Shown: in pieces, positions 34,096-45,469 of the stretch | Layout: each line of letters opens with the position of its first letter | Numbering within the stretch: position 1 is the first letter of the stretch | From: Serpula lacrymans var. lacrymans S7.9 | Taxonomy: Eukaryota; Basidiomycota; Agaricomycetes; Boletales; Serpulaceae | Assembly: GCF_000218685.1 (NCBI RefSeq) | Contig: NW_006763291.1 | Coordinates: 310,001-374,000 of the forward strand | Direction of reading: 5' to 3' | DNA: 64,000 nucleotides | The notes under the pieces: model-generated | Told to the model about the DNA's origin: nothing | What the model saw: only the letters and a program-made list of their open reading frames with translations | Database searches by the model: none | Made by a program: the position numbers and the translations under genes

Positions 34096-34458
34096 TTAAC
34101 ATCCTGGAAACGGCCCATAATAATCGGTATACGTGTATGTCTCCGTATAGGTGCTAGATTGCCCTTCGTATGTCCATGCCTCGGTGATAGTCTTCGTCGC
34201 TAACGGATAGCTTACTTCCGTGAGGGTCACTGTCGTGGTGTATGGATATGTTGAACTGGGTGCTATAACCAATCCAGTATACGACGTCGTCACTGTGGAC
34301 GTTACAGGACACTGTGCAGTGGACTAATGATGATGTAACTTAATTATCCCTCTACTTACCGCTTGAAGGATGAGTGTAAGACTCACTGTGAGAGCAGCGG
34401 GGATGGCGGCCACAGCACACGCGCAAGCAAGAAAGCTGAGTAGTGTTTTGGTTAACAT
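34096..34458 (-). CDS. Small secreted protein, 108 aa
   Basis: ATG 34458, exon 1 34360-34458, exon 2 34096-34323, joined in phase 0. The N-terminus 'MLTKTLLSFLACACAVAAIP' is a good signal peptide. The mature part is Thr/Ser/Tyr-rich ('TVTTSYTGLVIAPSSTYPY', 'TYTETYTYTDYYGPFPGC'). No conserved domain recognised. The intron 34324-34359 is only 36 nt (GTAAGT..TTAG) and ends with an in-frame TAG if retained, so splicing is required. It is probably exported; it could be a wall protein or effector-type small secreted protein. Confidence 0.55.
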
Positions 34459-35390
34459 TGTGAGAGCCGTTGAATGATATTCACAATGCCACACTTTATG
34501 TACTAACACAACATACCGAGGCGCCCAATGTCAGCCATGATGTTCAAGAAAATAAACCATTAGCAATAATACTACAAAAGTCTTGATCGTCTCACCGGAG
34601 ACAGTTGGACTTTGACATCTCAGTCAGCAAAAACTCAACTGGCCACCTACCAGGTTCCTCCGTCTCCTGTGTTGTGACCCACATTACCGCCGTTTTGCCT
34701 AAACCGGTTCCTGGAAGGGCAGTCCAGTGTGCGTGCATGTGCGAAATTGTAGCCGAATTCCCCTGGCGTTAGACATTTTGATGGATTATGACCTTCGGAG
34801 TAGGACGGTATTTGGCGGGCGGACGCCGAGGAGTGTCTCCTGAGCTGACTGTTGGTTCATCCAAGAGAACGAATGCCCAAACTGAGTCTTCGTCAACTGT
34901 AATTTTTGGCAGACTTCTCAGCAAGAAGGCGTATAGCATAATGTATGACCAAGGTAATCCCCCATCTTCGGAAATTACTGTAGTTTAGTTAAAGATATCG
35001 TTGTGACGGCGCCATGGGCTGGAAGGACGGGACCTTCTGGAGAATTCGGGAACTGCGGTTACCAAGTTCAGTTCGAACGTTGAGAGAACGACACAGGTTC
35101 TACGTTTCAAAGCCATCCCGGCATCGTTTCTGCTGCCATGTAACAGGGAAGGTGAAGTCAACGTGGTGGATAGTCGACTATACAGGGCAGGGGTGGTATT
35201 GAGGCAGAAGTCGCTACTACCGCGGGGAGGTTCAGTCAGCTGAGGTGGTATTTGATTGTCGTCTTTGGGATCACCGGGCGTGTGTAGATACGGACCATGT
35301 ATCACGAGTAATTCTGGACCTTAATTGTAAACAGAGAATATTCTCATATTTTTTGATTTGTTGCAATGTTGTCAGCTTTGTTAAACAGAA
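34459..35390. other. Intergenic
   Basis: Open frames at 34788-34988 (+) and 34985-35305 (-) have no recognisable content or splice context. Nothing else seen. Confidence 0.4.
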
Positions 35391-38300
35391 ACAGACCATG
35401 GTCAGGATAACAATAAAAGAGCCTCACAAAACGACTCAACAGAATTCAATGGGAATTTGTGTGGGATAAATACCAAAGCGACTGGGAGGAACAGGAGACG
35501 GCATATGATCACAGATTCGATGTTGACATTGTGTGTGATATCGAGAGTATGCTCAGGAAGAAATCTGCAGCCCAAGCAGGGTCAGATATGGTAAAATTCA
35601 AACAAATACAGCAGTGGAGAACAAGGTCAAGGATGCCATTGGATCAACGAACTCTGTGAATCGCAGTGGCCCCATCTGTGAGGTATGTAGAAGGATGTCA
35701 TGACCATGACTCATCCGCGGCGCGTGATTTTTATGCTCAGCTCGGCAGCAAGTAGCTTGGGAGTACTTTTAGCGGCATGTTCAAAGTTACTTTGTCCTTC
35801 AAGTTACAATAAAAACGACTCTTTCTGGTACCGAGTCATCGTTGACAGCACGTAAAGCCTTAAATACCTTTTCAAGTTAAACAAGGCAACAATGAGCGGG
35901 CACAAGAGATCAAGCCTTGGTAAAACTCGGAAATGCCTTGGTACGTCAATTAACTATATTCTAGTAGACGTCGAGGACGCACATCAGCACGTTGGAGCCG
36001 GACCTTCTTTTGCTCTCACTGGATTTTGTTATCTCAAGCTTCCAACCAATTGCATGTCTTAATTAAACGCATCACTGCTTACTCAGCAACACGGACAGAG
36101 GTAATGCTGTAATGAACTTTCATTTGTGCTTGAATAGGCCCGGTTGCAGGTGCAGTGGCCACCTTCGAGACTTGAACTATTTCGTACAAGCATCCCATCT
36201 AATGCTGTCAATTATGGTTTGATACCAAGTAATTTTCTGTTGGTCCTCATGCTGATTGCTGCGATCACCGATAGGGCTAAATAGGACTCCTCTCTGCCGT
36301 TGCCCCTCGGCTTACAATTATCTCTAGACAGTTACATCCACTTCCGATAATGTCTTCTCCGATGGACCATCCATATGCCAAGCTGAATCTTACCTGTGTG
36401 TGGTTAGAGACAATGGTGTATGGTATGTATCCCGATGTGGTCATTATACCATTATACAGTCTCATGAGTACTAAGTGCACTCGAAAAATATTTCTAGGTG
36501 CCAAGTCAGTATTATCTAGGTGTATTTCAATGCTAGACTGCGGGTCAAAAAGTATCGTCTTACATGGCTATTTTATCTACCTTTTAACGGCTCAAAACAA
36601 GTCCAGTGACAACCATAATCATTTGTGTGTCCTTGTAAGTAGTCTACGGAACCCGGGTCTCAAACCAGGTGTGTGGTTACTGAAACTGATCGCTTTAATT
36701 GCAGCCATGAGCAAAATGATGAAGCCGGGTTTGAGCTTTTTAACAAGGTACAACCCAACTGGCAAAATGTAAAGATATGGGAGGCTTGGGGCAAGTATGC
36801 ACAAAGTCAGTTTGGTAAGTTTCCAGCTCAATTAATTAACATCACAGAGTACTGAACTGTATGTAGCTGATATAGATGGGTCTGTGCCAAAGGAGAGCCT
36901 ATCAAGCAAGCAGAAAGAAAAGATCAAGCTTTCACTTGACAACAATGGATATCCCATCCTTGTATATCAGGATCTGTCTTCCCCAGCAACCTTTTCAGAC
37001 CTACAGGTTATCATCAGGTCTTTCCTGATGACACATTACCAGATTTCCAATGGAAATGCAAAGGCTTCAGTACCTTGGACCAGCCTTGCGGAGCGCCAGG
37101 GCGACTATATTGACTTGTCAAAGGGGTAAATACCCCTGGGCTACAAGTTACGGGAACCTTCACCTTCATGTATGACAAAGGAGGAGACCCAGGGTCTGTT
37201 GGACCATTGGTATAACCGGCACAATAATATAAATGCCAAAGTTAACTTCAGGTTCAAATCTAGTCTGCACTCAGTAGCCAATAAAGGAAAGGGTAAAGAG
37301 AAGGCAGTGATGAAGAGAGTCCTTCCCAAAGCGGGAATGGTTTGATAAAATTGGATAATGACCAGACCAGGGATTGAACCTGGAACCTTCTGGATACATG
37401 CCAGCTGCTCTACCAATTGAGCTATATGGCCAAGGTTATACAATGTAGGACCTTCAACATGACATGCAACCACGGACGTCTTACACAGAATAGCTGCTGC
37501 ATACTGGGCTGGCTTACAGATCAGAGGTATTATCCTATGGAGTATTGGTATGTCAGAGTATATTCTAACATGGTTGCACCCAGAAGCAAATCCACCGACG
37601 AGGAACAAGAGGAGATTAAGGGGCTTGATGAAATTCTAAGCAATGATGAACACGGTGCCGACATTCAAAACCAGCCCGGGCCCTCCAAACCAGCTGCAAG
37701 GTGACAAACTGTAGCCTTCCAGGAATCAACAACCAGGCCCGGGCCCTCCAAACTAATGTCCAACCCCGTTCTGGCTTCTTCTATCTTGAGGCAGCAATCT
37801 GTAGGTGTAGAAGAAGTGGACAAGGACAGTCCTCGGCATGCTTCTATTACACACAAGCCTCAGAGGAGGTTCCTCGCCGGGTTATGTACCAAGGAGGAAT
37901 ACTTGAAGTTGGTGGATGCAGTGTACCAACTACTAAAGGACAAGCCCGGGCCTGGCTCCCAGAGTAATGGCGAGCCAGAGGATTACTTGGACTACTGGCT
38001 GTCATGAGCCTCATGGGGCTATGTCCACAGCATGATTCCATTGGAGATTCATTAAGGCAATGGAACTTGAGGCCTGTTGGGGTGGCTCCGCATGCAACCT
38101 TATCTATATTGCTTGGGGTCCTGGACAGCCACACAGGTATCAGGGGCCATACAGCTATAGCCCTGATATGTTTGGCGGTAGGAATGCTGCTCTGGGACCT
38201 TCATACAATCCAATTTGCTGATGGGGATGACGACCTGATGTGATTATACATTGAGTTTGTCATTGTGGGCAAAACTATCCTCCTATTCTGTAGGGACATG

Positions 38301-38560
38301 ACCACCGCAATAGAAGATAGCTTGGAATCCACCTTCCTTGACAAGACAAGGCCTCCACTCAGGATGGTGACAAGGGCACTGCAGAGTCCCACCAAATGTG
38401 GGCAAGAGGAGATGGATGAGGAACCCGGGAACATTGCACACAGGACAAGGTCAGGTAGTAGTCCAGTAAAACGGCTTCAACAAGCCAAGGACACCAAGGT
38501 AGATCAGACGCTAAAAGTAAAGAAAGCCTCTTACCCTCTGAGTGCACCGAACTGGAGTTG
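35391..38560 (+). pseudogene. Degenerate multi-exon gene of a multicopy basidiomycete family
   Basis: Scattered blocks in order on the plus strand: 'FVWDKYQSDWEEQETAYDHR' (35450-35510), 'FELFNKVQPNWQNVKIWEAW' (36731-36790), an intron from 36815 to about 36866, 'KIKLSLDNNGYPILVYQDLS', 'IIRSFLMTHYQISNGNAKAS' and 'VPWTSLAERQGDYIDLSKG' (36900-37125), 'PEDYLDYWLS' (37978-38007), 'GVAPHATLSILLGVLDSHTG' (38080-38140) and 'RDMTTAIEDSLEST' (38295-38335). The order matches an unnamed mushroom family I recall ('NG.PILP...YR.A.G.AKVPW'). Frames change repeatedly and stops occur, so it is a remnant. A tRNA-like sequence lies inside on the opposite strand. Confidence 0.45.
37361..37431 (-). tRNA. tRNA-like sequence (pseudo-tRNA or SINE head)
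   Basis: Minus strand starts GGCCATATAGCTCAATTGG and ends near TCTGGTC. The A box TAGCTCAATTGG and B box GGTTCAATCCC are good. Acceptor arms pair with about one mismatch, and an anticodon-like stem CTGG/CCAG encloses the loop CATGTAT, which has A instead of U at position 33. A genuine tRNA is therefore unlikely; a tRNA-derived pseudogene or SINE head fits better. Confidence 0.45.
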
Positions 38561-38672
38561 ACAATGAAGTCTTTCATGGTGCGGACACTTGGACAAGATG
38601 CCTACCTTGGGTTATCAAAGGCAGAGAAGCATGAGGCTGTCCTCATACATGCACATCAGGAAAAATGGGGGT

Positions 38673-39425
38673 AGCTATATAGAGCTCTATAGCACTATAA
38701 GTACTCATAAAGCTGTTATAGTGGTCAAACCTGTTATAGAACCTCTGCCATCTATAGAGCCTCATATAGCTCTATAAATGCTCTTATAGATGTTGGAAAT
38801 TCTTGTGTGGCTGATTGAAAAAAATTAACACAAACAGTATTTGAACTCTCAACCTGCTAATCAGCTCTTGGGTGACTAAGCAACCTACAGCCACACATCA
38901 CATTTATCCACTACACCATGAGAGCTTATAAAATGTATTATACAGGTGTTATATACTGACCTTTTATGGACTTAGATTATTTTTTTACTTATTGTCGCTA
39001 CTTATATTTGGATAAATCATTATTCTTATTTTGTGAGTATCAGGGATACAAACTACTATTTCACTAATACAGGCTACATAATTAATTAATACTGGATGAT
39101 TTATTAGCCCTTTTAAGCACCTTGAACTATATTATAAGTATGACCTTTACAGCTATAGGAGCTATGTAGGCTGCTATAGGCTATAAGAGCACTTATAGTA
39201 TCTTGCCTATAATAATATACTTGACTCAAAACACTTTTGGCCTCTTTCTATTATTGAACAAGTTTATTAGATTAATCCAAAATTTGAGGGAATTATAGAT
39301 ACTTCTCCCCTTGGTTAAAATTTTGCCTAATACTGTGCTATAAGAGCTATGATTGCACTGATAGTACTATAGTTTCTATGAATGTGTTTATATATATAGG
39401 TGGTGGCTATATAGTGCTATATAGC
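38673..39425. repeat. AT-rich element dense in CTATAG/GCTATATAG motifs
   Basis: Both ends are packed with GCTATATAG-type words (38673-38790 and 39160-39425). The left end starts 'tagctatatagagctctata' and the right end, reversed, reads 'ttgctatatagcactatata', so the ends are roughly inverted. The middle is AT-rich and holds a tRNA-like Pol III promoter. It looks like a non-autonomous element; exact ends and target duplication are not evident. Confidence 0.45.
38837..38926 (-). promoter_or_regulatory. tRNA-like Pol III promoter (A and B boxes)
   Basis: Minus strand: A box TGGTGTAGTGG (38908-38918) and B box AGTTCAAATAC (38837-38847), 60 bp apart. The arms 'AGCTCTCA' and 'TGAGAGTT' can pair partly. 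Long variable-arm tRNA-like layout (Ser/Leu type), strongly degenerate. Probably the head of a SINE-like or Pol III-driven element. Confidence 0.4.
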
Positions 39426-39547
39426 AAAAGTGTTTTTCCTGATGCAGGGTGTTGCATGCACAAGGAACTAAATGCTGTGAAGGGCGGAAATGATGCAATG
39501 ATGGCCGAATGTGATTGAATTGGCGTTGAAGGGCCAGTGCTCCTTGT

Positions 39548-39683
39548 AAACAAGGATAATGATGCAATGCTACAGGGTGCTTGTCATGGTGCTGATTGCA
39601 AGCCAACTCCTGCTAAACAAGGATAATGATGCAATGCTACAGGGTGTGCTTGTTATGGTGCTGATTGCAAGCCAACTCCTGCC
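39548..39683 (+). repeat. Direct tandem duplication, 67- and 69-bp units
   Basis: Unit 1 39548-39614 and unit 2 39615-39683 are almost identical ('aaacaaggataatgatgcaa' start). Unit 2 has a 2-bp GT insertion and a C-to-T change. No gene overlaps it. Confidence 0.85.
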
Positions 39684-39824
39684 AAGGTGCGTGCACTGAA
39701 TGAGTTAAGCCGAGAAGCAGTCAAGACAATCAGTCTTGCGGGCGGAATCTTCAACAATAAAGATAAGAAGAAAGGCCAGCATGATACATATTGCTGGTAC
39801 TATTGTTTATCTAGCAATGAACAG

Positions 39825-39966
39825 CTCAGACTTCGAGTGAAGGTCTGAATATATTGGAATAATGTACCTAGCAATGAACAGCTGGAAAAACGAAAGGTAA
39901 GCTAGGTACTCGTAATTTAACACTAAATGGGGAATCTCACCTCAGACTTCGAGTGAAGGTCTGAGG
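39825..39966. repeat. Two copies of a hairpin motif
   Basis: CTCAGACTTCGAGTGAAGGT followed by CTGA occurs at 39825-39848 and 39941-39964. The second copy is flanked so that CCTCAGAC pairs with GTCTGAGG around a small loop. Copies are 116 bp apart, just upstream of the gene remnant at 40130. It could be a regulatory hairpin pair or a transposon end. Confidence 0.6.
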
Positions 39967-40129
39967 TGTCTGCCTAACGACGACAGCGTATATAAAGGAG
40001 AACGGAATCAAAATCAAAAATGTTATCTGATGGCGCACGGGCCACTCCATCTACTAGGCCTGCCTAGTTCGGCGCTTGCGCCACTTCCCTTCTTCGTACT
40101 ACGCTTGTTTCTCTCATATCTCCAACAGG

Positions 40130-40792
40130 TACATGGAAAACAGAGGGCTGGTGGCCAGTCAATTTCCTGACACGAGCAATGTCAGGTTCCAGTCTCACAT
40201 TGAAGCTGCGGAGGTGGTTCTCATGGATCATCAAGCTATACTCGAGTTTCCGGAATTTGTACAAGATAAGAAGGATCACCGGAAACTCAATCACATGGAA
40301 CTCAACTTGTATGAGGCTCTCCACTGTTTGAAGACAATGACAGAGGTTGTTGCCATTGTGTTATATGGTGGTACAGTCTCGCATCCATATTCACAGATGG
40401 TTTGCCGGCCAGGCACAGAGTCTCTCAATGTGCTAGACTTGGGACAATTACAGGAGGAAATGAAACAGCACCTCAAACTCATTTTTACCAATCCCGAGCT
40501 GATCTTTGGTGCTAATGTGGCCCCCGAGACAGCTTGATTTGGTGGTCAGCCCTGGTGTAATCCTGCTGCTATGGCTGCAGCATTCAAACTTGCCTCCAAG
40601 CTTGAGCATCTGCATCCAATCACACTAGCCCTATTCCAGGGAGTACTCGACAAGTGGGAGTCATTCACAACTGAATTTGCGCCAGGATTGGCCGGTGGTT
40701 GTGGACCAGACCTTCCGAATTGGGAACACAATGCCAGGTTGATAAATGTTCCGAGTCGAACTCATTACGCATATTTGGTTCCGTGCAGCTGA
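40130..40792 (+). pseudogene. Fragment of a multicopy gene of unknown function
   Basis: Exon starting after ...CAACAG at about 40129: 'YMENRGLVASQFPD', 'HMELNLYEALHCLKTMTEVV', 'LDLGQLQEEMKQHLKLIFTN', a TGA at 40535, then in the same frame 'FGGQPWCNPAAMAAAFKLAS' and 'ITLALFQGVLDKWESFTTEF', ending near 'APGLAGGCGPDLPNWEH'. The pattern recalls a transposon-associated mushroom family ('NLWKALH...MTEL...LYAQ...PYM'); no function assigned. Truncated at both ends. Confidence 0.45.
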
Positions 40793-40979
40793 CAAGGTGG
40801 GCTTTATCTGGTTTGCTGCATACTGTAAATCACGTTAAAGACTACTACTTCTCTCCTTTTCGAACAACTCCAGTACCCAAAGTCACTGGCATCACACGAT
40901 TCAAGAGGCCTCGAGTGGAACAATCGCAACAGGTCACGGGCTTAACCCATCATATTCCACCGCTATAACCTTCTACTCC

Positions 40980-43900
40980 ATGGATGCGACGACAGTGATT
41001 CACGAGCTTGAAGATATTTATGACTGGCCTCCTCCTGTAGCGAAGCTCGCAGACTTACTTTCTCAGCCACTCCCATCTTGGCTTGCCACCGGTCCATACC
41101 CTTTCACGTCCCCTTGTGCCTCTGATTCTGTAGATATTCTATCTGGACATCCAAAGGATCGTATAGTAACGACCGAGAATTATGATTCTGGCGGCTCTAC
41201 GTCTTTGAAAGTCGTGTTTGACTTGGTCATGACGGCCTCGTCTGATTTACGCACCCTCAGTGGCAGCGTTGCATACGGTTGTCCTCGCCCCACCATTCCA
41301 ATTTGGATCACAATGCTTAAGCATCTATTTCTCCATTGCTCGGAACACATATCGATACTGTAATGATCTTTTCTCTTTTTTTTTGAAGTTTGCATATTTC
41401 TGATAACTTGACGCGCGGATTTATTTTCAATTTTTAGTGAAGATGAATATTTTGTCAGGCCACGCGCGCCTCATTCGCAGGATGTTTCCTCCAGTGGTCC
41501 AATCACCGACGGCTTTGCATCACTTATTATAGCCCACTATGTCGATCGAGCGGATGAAGATCAAGACACTGGCTCAGCATGTCACTCCTCACAAGACAGC
41601 TGTACGAGCTCTTCTAGCGATGACAATTCTTCTCATGTACGAGACGAAAACTATGGGGATAACGGCGAAATTACGAAGAAGAGGAAGGCAAACACGAGTA
41701 GCTCAAAGAATCATTCTTTGAAGTTTCCTATCCACGCCCATCTTCTTCCCACACGCGGTCGCCATCTCTCCGCCGTCCTCCCGATTATTGCGGTTGCTGA
41801 CGAATATAATATCATCCCTCTCATGTCAAGTATGCTTTACCAACGTCGTGTTTGGCACATCGACCAACCAGTTATCGGAATTATTTTCCAAGGGACTGGA
41901 ACTGTTGGCCAAGTCTTATTTGGTTGGCTGGATCACGATTCTGGGACTAGCGGAGATTTGGTAAGCTCTTCTTCTCTCTTCTATGGCTCGACTGAACCCT
42001 TCTCTAGCCTGGGGTCCATATCGCATGTGCCAGCCCAAACTCTCAGCCTAAGGCGTCATTAGGCATATTCGATTTAACCGACCCAGTGGCCGCCATATCA
42101 TTGGCCCAATTTGTGCTTGGATTATCGTCGTATTTCAAGGACCTTATCAACGCTACATCAGTAACGTCTGTCGATGCGGATCCTTCCCTGCACTGGAGAT
42201 CAGATCTCATCGATATCTCCTCTGAATCAGGAGAACAATGGAAGGAGCGAGTTTCAAGGTGGGCATGCGACGTACACGTGTCCACATGCGCGAGGTTCCT
42301 ACTATTTTCAGTTTTGTAGTTGCAGGGCATGCATCCTTATTTATTTCTTTTTAAAGCAGCGATACTTCCTCTTCTCCTCCCCGTACCCCACCATTACACG
42401 CTACACGTTCTCAGCCTAGCTGCTGGTCCCCAACTAAGTCTTCGAGAAATCTGCATACTATTCAAGAGGAAGGACACAATGAACCCAGAGGCTCCAAGTC
42501 TCTTCGCAGCAGTGTCAAACATGGTGGTACTCAAAGTGACCACAAAGTGAGCAGGTGAGCATGGCAAGTTTTGAGCGTAGTGATGGAAATGATGTAGTAA
42601 ATTGATATTCAGCGATAAAAGCTTTTCTGTAAGTCAATCTTCTGTTGCAAAGCACTCTGTAAGCAAAATGTCGACAAAATATCTATCAACCTCTAAGTGA
42701 GAGCATATACATCATATGTGTTGAATCGTGACTCACAATATTTAGAGATAAAAGCCCCGCTGGAAATCAGCTTTCTGTCGACAAGTACTCCGCAAGCAAA
42801 GAGTCGAAAACAAATGTATCAAACTCTAGGTGAGAGCATATACATTAAATGTGTTCAATCATGACTGACAGCTGGGCTAGTTTTGCGATGAAGAGTGAGA
42901 ATGGCTTAGATGAAGAATTATCGATTACGAATTGGCTTTTTGATAGAAGAGCTCTCACGATCGGTAGAATCTTGTTAGCAGATCTTGCTCGAGACCCTGA
43001 ATCGGAACAAGATTCGGAACACAAAGAGATTAACGAAAAAATCAAATTTTACGACGAGACGACTAAATTTTGCTGGCCAAGCAGCTGGAAAACATTGGTT
43101 AGTTTTCTCGATCTTAGTGCCACGTCTTATATACTCACGCCAATGCAGAGTGACCTACCTGGATCAGACCTTAGCATTGAAGGGCATCGTAGAATGCTTT
43201 TTGAAAATTATAATAACTATGTTCAGGCTGGCAACGAGGTTCCAGACCTGGAGACCAAAATCATGGAACTCCTCTCCAGTCGGTTCTCCTCTATGTTGTC
43301 ATCTTCCGATGGTGCATATACTCGAGCTCTTGCAGCGGCGAAACGTAATTCTAATGAAGCTGAACGCCGCCATGATTGGGACAATCTGTTACTCAAATTT
43401 TTCACGACCTCGAAGTACACTGGTAGCACAAACCGTGATGTGTTGTAAGTACCAGGCAACCCGCCCTAAAGCATATCTAATCGTTTACTTAGGCTGGAAC
43501 GTGTTTTAAATGCACCTCGAAATATAGCCCTTGACGCGATGAGGACTTCTGCTGCTGATCACGTGCGAGAGCGCTCTGCGCTAGCAAGTCAATATGCATT
43601 ACATTGCAGCTTGGCAGACTTCAGCTTCAGATATGGCTATGATGGGGGAAACAGAGTTGTCGCTTCTCAAGCTCTTCAGGCGCTTAACCAGTCTGCTTCA
43701 TTTGTCGAGCAAGTCAAGGGTGATATAGAGGCCCGCTTGCTCGATGCCCTCGAACGTCGCACCAACCAAGAACCAACACGTGGAAAATGTGATGCAATTC
43801 TAGTCGTACCCCTTGAAGGCGTCTGCGCTAAGATCGTTAAAATCCTTGGCCAGTCCGAAGGCAGGAAGTTCGTGAAAAATCTTGCTTTGATAGCACATCC

Positions 43901-44663
43901 TGGTGCGGAAAAGTCGGCATCTGGGACTGGGAAGAACGACAGAGGTGAGAAAAAATAGCTGAGTCGTAGAGCTCTTGCTAAACTCGAATGAAATCAGCAA
44001 ACTCGGACTCAGCTCGACATCTGACCGTTGAGCCTCAGCCATCATCGGTCACGGACAACAGCAAATCAACTTCCTATCCCTCCTTGCACAATGTCTTCAC
44101 GGCAACTGTTCCGAGACCACCCTCCGAGTCCTCGGAAACCCTGTCGAAAGATGTCGTTCAGCTTCAGGCAGCCCAGGACGGGGAAATAGACAATGATTTA
44201 TTATTGCCAGTCCTTACCGTGGAGTACAAGAAAAAAGATGTTACTACGACATTCAAGGCTTTGAACCAGTCTCGAATGTATACGGTTTCAGCACTGTATT
44301 TTCTGAGATCCTTGGGGATCGTTGATTTTCCGCTTTTTGGCCTAGTCACGTCTGGATCTGAAGGAGCAGTATCAATGGCTTGGTACTCGTCCAAGCAACA
44401 AGTAAGTATGTTCATTGATATGCTCATTGACATCTTACCATCCCTCACCATAGAAATTTTTTTTAATGGAGCGGAACTTCCAGTTATATGACATTTCAGA
44501 CCCGCTCCAAGTTTACGAGTTTTCTGTAGTTCTTCTTCGCATTGCTGAACATGGTCAGAAGCTCAAAGTGAAGCTGCAAGAAATGCTGAGCAAAATTGAT
44601 GAGCGAAGCAAAATTAAAACATTCAACCACTGGTCTAATTTGGCTCAGCCAAAAGAACTGTAG
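40980..44663 (+). CDS. Large spliced gene, unknown; candidate PD-(D/E)XK-like C-terminal domain
   Basis: ATG 40980 (MDATTVIHELEDIYDWPPPV). Well-supported exons: 41481-41960 ('IPLMSSMLYQRRVWHIDQP'), 42008-about 42253, about 42420-42554 (charged linker), 42613-42696, 42746-42829, 42872-43444, 43493-43944, 43998-44401, 44454-44663 (stop TAG). Frames join across these introns with no stop. Exon 1 end (about 41340) and the 42253-42420 region are less certain. The C-terminal part has 'GKCDAILVV' (43785-43811), then after a Ser/Pro linker 'LLLPVLTVEYKKKD' (44197-44240) and 'NQSRMYTVSALYFLRSLG' (44262-44315): an Asp, an E-x-K at a strand end and a Q-x3-Y helix, the motif order of RecB-like PD-(D/E)XK folds. 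It belongs to an expanded unnamed Agaricomycete family as I recall. Nuclease activity is conjecture. Confidence 0.65.
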
Positions 44664-44799
44664 TATATCTCAAACCATATCTATAGGCTTGCATAGCATC
44701 ACTGTCACATTTGTACATATCTTGTATTTGTATTTGTAGACATGTCTGAACACCTGCATAAAAAGCATGAAATGGCCTTCAATAATTATTAACCAAAAG

Positions 44800-45424
44800 C
44801 TGCACTATCATTTCTTCTGCTTCCATCATTCTTGCTAATGTCTGTTGAGGAGAAGTACAATGCAATTAGTAAAGCTCAATCCAACAAGGAGGGCTTGCTT
44901 GCTTGATTCACATCCAAGTAACTATTGACCATGGCTTGGCCAATGTACTCTTTAATCACAGAGTCCTTTGTCAAGTTGTTTTGGGCCTCTTCCCAGCTGA
45001 GCAACATCCTCTGCGTGATTCCTATTGTTCAATGTTCAGATTTGTCCAACTGTGCTGTACTCTTAGTATCACTAAGATCTTTCACATCCAGCTTCTGGCT
45101 ATCGTTAATATCAGACAAGCCTGCAGATAATAAACTTGCAAGCACAATGTGTGGATTTGATGTCCCATCAATGCACTTAACTTCAAAGTTACATGAAGAC
45201 GGGGAGCTTGCATTACAAAGCTGAATCAGGGCCTCGCAGTTGTCAGTTCCCCAACAGACATAAGTGCCTCCAGACCAAACACCATCTAGCATCCAGCTGT
45301 AGGATGCAGGTAGAGGGAGAGTGAATGCTGCAACAGAGAGGAGGTGAGATAAGAGACCAGCAAGGAATGAAGGCTCGATAGAGGTCAATGCATTTTCTAC
45401 AGATTGCAACAATTCCCCATTCAT
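44800..45424 (-). pseudogene. Unknown ORF remnant, possibly transposon-derived
   Basis: Minus strand frame 45029-45424: 'LLSHLLSVAAFTLPLPASYS', 'WMLDGVWSGGTYVCWGTDNC', 'SNPHIVLASLLSAGLSD'. After a stop it continues 'TQRMLLSWEEAQNNLTKDSV', 'YIGQAMVNSYLDVNQASKPS' down to about 44800. The steady, non-random reading suggests a real protein that decayed. No family recognised. It abuts the gypsy fragment, which is on the other strand. Confidence 0.35.
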
Positions 45425-45469
45425 ACAGCCAGGTGTACTATGGATGGAAATGTGAGCATAAGCTGCACA

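Noticed and set aside
35014..35305. Opposite-strand open frames near 35.0-35.3 kb.
   Set aside because: The two frames overlap on opposite strands and neither has recognisable content.
37361..37431. Functional tRNA gene.
   Set aside because: U33 is replaced by A and the acceptor stem has a mismatch; a tRNA-derived relic is more likely.
42613..42871. CRISPR-like or satellite array from the repeated exon/intron unit.
   Set aside because: Only two units, of exon-intron structure, in a eukaryotic gene.
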